Assembly: GCF_900631615.1 (NCBI RefSeq)
Contig: NZ_LR131273.1
Span: forward strand, 930,001 to 994,000
Length of the DNA: 64,000 nt
Direction of reading: 5' to 3'
DNA from: Tsukamurella paurometabola
GTDB lineage: Bacteria; Actinomycetota; Actinomycetes; Mycobacteriales; Mycobacteriaceae
Shown here piece by piece: positions 61,602 through 64,000 of this stretch (its first letter is position 1; every line of letters begins with the position of its first letter). Made by a program: the position numbers and the translations under genes. The notes beneath the pieces were generated by a model, which was not told where the DNA came from, made no database searches, and saw only the letters and a list, made by a program, of their open reading frames with translations.

Positions 61602-64000
61602 CTAGACCTTACCGAACCTCCGCAGGAAGGATGCAGTGAAGTCCGGGTAACCCCCGTCCCGGATCGCCCGGCGCGCGGCCGCGGCCAAGGAGACGAAGAA
61701 GTGCTCGTTGTGCAGCGTGCACAGCGTCACGGCGAGCCCCTCGTTCGCCACGAAGAGGTGATGCACGTAGGCGCGGGTGAACGCGTCGGTGCGGTTGGCG
61801 CCGCCGGGGCGTCCGTCCGCGGGGTCGAGCGGCCGGAAGTCCGCGCGCAGCGCCGGATCGGTGACGTCGAGGACCCCGGTGGAGGTGTAGACCCGGCCCT
61901 CGGCGCCCGCCCGCGCCGGCTCGGTGCCGTCGATCACGTCGACGCCCGCCTCGATCGCGGCGAGCAGATCGGCCGGTCCGGTGACGCCGCCGAGGTAGCG
62001 CGGTCGGTCGGTCTCTAGCTCGCCGACGGCGGCGCGCAGGAGCGCCGTCTCCCGGGCGGGCGCGCCGATGCCCTCGATGCGGTAGCCACCGAAGCCCAGT
62101 CCCCCGGCGCGGCGGTCCTCGTCGGCCAGCCGCCGCAACCCGCGGGCGGCGGAGCGCCCGCGCTCGGGGTCCGCGCCGCCGGTCACCACGGCCCAGAGAG
62201 TGAGGGCGTCGTGCCGGTCGGCGGTCTGCCAGGCGTGCTCCGCGAGCGCCCGCCGGGCCCACCGCTCGGTGCGCGCGGGGTCCGCGGGATCGGCGAGCGC
62301 GAAGGCCACGTCGAAGCCCATGCGGTGGGCGAGGCGCACCGTCTCCTCCGGGTCCCAGCGGTGGGGCGAGCCGTCGAGCCGGCCGCGGAAGGCGATGCCC
62401 TCGTCGGTGATCCGGGTCTTCCGTTGCTCCGCGACGGCGGCGATACCGGTGTCGGCGAACGTGGGCGCCGGCCACGCCATGGCGCGCCCGATGCCGCCGG
62501 CGCCCTCGATGACGTCGGTGCCCGGCTGCAGGTACATCTCGTGCAGGTCGACGGTCAGCGCCGCGGCGCCGAGGTTCGTCAGCTCGCGCGGGGTGAGCCC
62601 GGCGATCGCGCCCCGGCCGGCGACCGGGATGTAGGCGGGGGTGGTGATCTCGCCGCGCGGCAGCACCAGCCGACCGGCCCGCGCCCCACCGGGTCCGGTG
62701 GCCTCGACGGCGAACCGGACGGGGTCGGTGGTGCCGGCGGCGCGCAGGCGGGTGTTGCCGGCGATCGCCCGGTAGCCGGTGCGCAGCTCCGCGAGTTCGG
62801 CGGCGAGCGAGGCGTTCTGCGCGCGCAGCTCGTCGATCTCGGAGCGGGAGGCCGCGGCCTGTTCCGGTGTGGGCGGCGGCGTGGGAACGGGGCCGGTGGG
62901 CGGTTCGGTCACGATCTCCTCCGTCGGTGCTGTGCCCGCCACCGATTCCGCGGCGGCGCTGATCTCCGCGGTCTCGATGCTGTCAGGCGTCGCGGCATCG
63001 CCGGACTCCGGGGTGGTCGCCTCGATGGCGGGTGCGGTGCGCAGGGGCACGGACTTCCAGAACAGCACGAGCACCAGGCCGACGGCGGCCAGCACGGTGA
63101 CGGCGAGGAAGACGACGTCCATCGAGTCGGCGAACCCGGCCTTGAGCGGGTGGACCAGGGTGTCGGGCAGCTGCTGCAGCGCCGACGTGTCGGACATGAT
63201 GTCGCTGACGGCGCTGGAATCGCCGTGCACGAGCTTGGCGGCGAAGTCCTGCGCGGCCGGACCGTCGTGGCCCGCGGCGGCGCGCTGCACGGCCGCCGTG
63301 TACTCGGGATCCGCGGCGGCGTCCGTCATCCGCGAGCTCATCTTGTTCGGCATCTGGGAGAACAGCACGGAGAGGAACACCGCGACGCCGAGCGTGCCGC
63401 CGATCTGCCGGAAGAAGGTGGCGGCGGCGGTGGAGACGCCCATGTCGCGCGGCGGGAGGATGTTCTGCAACGCCAGGGTCAGGGGCTGCATCAGGTTGCC
63501 GAGGCCGAAGCCGATCACGGCGGCGCCGGCCATGACGTAGCCGATCTGCACGTCGGCGCTGATGTAGTGCATGCCGAACATGCCCGCCGTGAGCAGCACC
63601 GCGCCGATGATCGGGAAGATCCGGTAGCGCCCGGTGCGGGAGATCATCTGGCCGGCCAGGATCGAGCCGAGCATGAGCCCGGCGACCATGGGCAGCATGA
63701 GGAAGCCCGCCTTCGTGGGGCTGGCGCCGCGGACCACCTGGAAGTACTGGGGCAGCAGCGAGATGCCGCCGAACATGGCGGCGCCGACGACCATCGAGAT
63801 GAGCACGCCCTGCGCGAAGATGACGTTCTTGAAGATGCGCAGCGGGATGATCGCGTCCTCGCCCATGAGCTTCTCGATGCCGATGAACGCGAGGACGCCG
63901 GCCGCGCCGACGGCGTAGCAGGTGATGGCCCGCGTCGAGCCCCAGCCCCACTCCTGGCCCTGCTCGGCGACGATGAGCAGCGGCACCAGCCCGACGGACA
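61602..64000 (-). CDS. MFS (DHA2) exporter joined in frame to a degenerate tRNA-guanine transglycosylase domain; 5' end outside the window
   Basis: One frame without a stop covers at least 799 codons and continues past the right edge. The first part (63.0-64.0 kb) is the C-terminal half of a DHA2 multidrug exporter (RSFS-type loops, FFRQIGGTLGVAVFLSVLFS, LILPP-type NILPPRDMGV). A ~90-residue acidic, Pro-rich linker with a coiled coil (SEIDELRAQNASLAAELAEL) follows. From about 62.73 kb to the stop comes a full-length TGT barrel (about 375 residues): RAGRLVLPRGEITTPAYIPV, LGGVTGPADLLAAIEAGVDV, RAYVHHL. The zinc cysteines CxCxxC, the SGGFQ loop and FDEC are lost. A GTG at 62910-62912 with GGAGGAG upstream could start a separate TGT-like protein (436 residues). 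Confidence 0.8.
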   Translation of the reverse strand, partial: SVGLVPLLIVAEQGQEWGWGSTRAITCYAVGAAGVLAFIGIEKLMGEDAIIPLRIFKNVIFAQGVLISMVVGAAMFGGISLLPQYFQVVRGASPTKAGFLMLPMVAGLMLGSILAGQMISRTGRYRIFPIIGAVLLTAGMFGMHYISADVQIGYVMAGAAVIGFGLGNLMQPLTLALQNILPPRDMGVSTAAATFFRQIGGTLGVAVFLSVLFSQMPNKMSSRMTDAAADPEYTAAVQRAAAGHDGPAAQDFAAKLVHGDSSAVSDIMSDTSALQQLPDTLVHPLKAGFADSMDVVFLAVTVLAAVGLVLVLFWKSVPLRTAPAIEATTPESGDAATPDSIETAEISAAAESVAGTAPTEEIVTEPPTGPVPTPPPTPEQAAASRSEIDELRAQNASLAAELAELRTGYRAIAGNTRLRAAGTTDPVRFAVEATGPGGARAGRLVLPRGEITTPAYIPVAGRGAIAGLTPRELTNLGAAALTVDLHEMYLQPGTDVIEGAGGIGRAMAWPAPTFADTGIAAVAEQRKTRITDEGIAFRGRLDGSPHRWDPEETVRLAHRMGFDVAFALADPADPARTERWARRALAEHAWQTADRHDALTLWAVVTGGADPERGRSAARGLRRLADEDRRAGGLGFGGYRIEGIGAPARETALLRAAVGELETDRPRYLGGVTGPADLLAAIEAGVDVIDGTEPARAGAEGRVYTSTGVLDVTDPALRADFRPLDPADGRPGGANRTDAFTRAYVHHLFVANEGLAVTLCTLHNEHFFVSLAAAARRAIRDGGYPDFTASFLRRFGKV

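Overview
The window is about 70% G+C, densely packed, and reads as chromosome of a mycolic-acid actinomycete (Mycobacteriales). Markers are mshA (mycothiol) at the left edge, CarD, Lsr2, MhuD (all three catalytic residues present), an HsaB-like flavin reductase, ClpC1, Nei2 and LpqE. From about 13 to 61 kb, allowing for insertions, the order follows what I recall of M. tuberculosis Rv3579c-Rv3628: rlmB-cysS / ispF-ispD-carD / lpqE-radA-disA / Rv3587c-can / mutY / hydrolase-mhuD / clpC1 / lsr2 / lysS / coaX-panD-panC-Rv3603c / Rv3604c / Rv3605c-folK-folB-folP-folE-ftsH / hpt-tilS-Rv3626c-dacB / ppa. The genus cannot be fixed from sequence alone; a Tsukamurella- or Gordonia-like organism is my guess.

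Layout. 0-13 kb is strain-variable: end of mshA, an alpha/beta hydrolase, a pirin, a secreted operon of two tandem LVIVD-repeat proteins plus a DUF305 protein, a lipoprotein, a PadR/SnoaL pair, a zinc importer (znuABC) behind a Zur-like box and fused by overlap to pxpA, and twin TetR genes with related operators. 13-15.5 kb holds rlmB-cysS. 15.6-20.9 kb breaks the expected ispF-cysS junction with rarD and a lower-G+C island (DHA2 exporter, DUF4442, enoyl-CoA isomerase, PaaI thioesterase, divergent TetR with an operator array). 21-28.5 kb holds isoprenoid synthesis, CarD, DNA repair, c-di-AMP synthesis, carbonic anhydrase and MutY. 28.5-37.7 kb mixes redox and short-chain dehydrogenase genes, nei2, mhuD, a dioxygenase and a Ser/Thr kinase. 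37.7-53.5 kb is a housekeeping block: ClpC, Lsr2, lysyl-tRNA synthetase, pantothenate/CoA genes, folate genes and FtsH. 53.7-64 kb has a DUF2628 protein, a broken LysR gene beside a large inverted repeat, amidase-hpt-tilS-zincin-dacB, ppa, a lipoprotein, and an open frame joining an MFS exporter to a degenerate tRNA-guanine transglycosylase.

How the genes work together. Most minus-strand genes sit in operons with ATGA, GTGA or TGATG overlaps (DUF2520-panC-panD-coaX; ftsH-folE-folP-folB-folK-DUF3180; dacB-zincin-tilS-hpt-amidase), implying coupled translation. Several promoters carry clear palindromes beside TetR or PadR genes.

Most unusual points: the MFS-TGT open frame; a lysyl-tRNA synthetase of class I at a locus where I expect class II; ispD with no usable ATG/GTG/TTG start, only CTG; a 14-residue, apparently leaderless Cys-rich leader peptide upstream of a cysteine-less rhodanese; a 24-bp-arm A/T-rich inverted repeat; and a 9-mer (GCACCGTCG) far more frequent than composition predicts and absent from the island. 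No tRNA, rRNA, CRISPR array or insertion sequence was seen.
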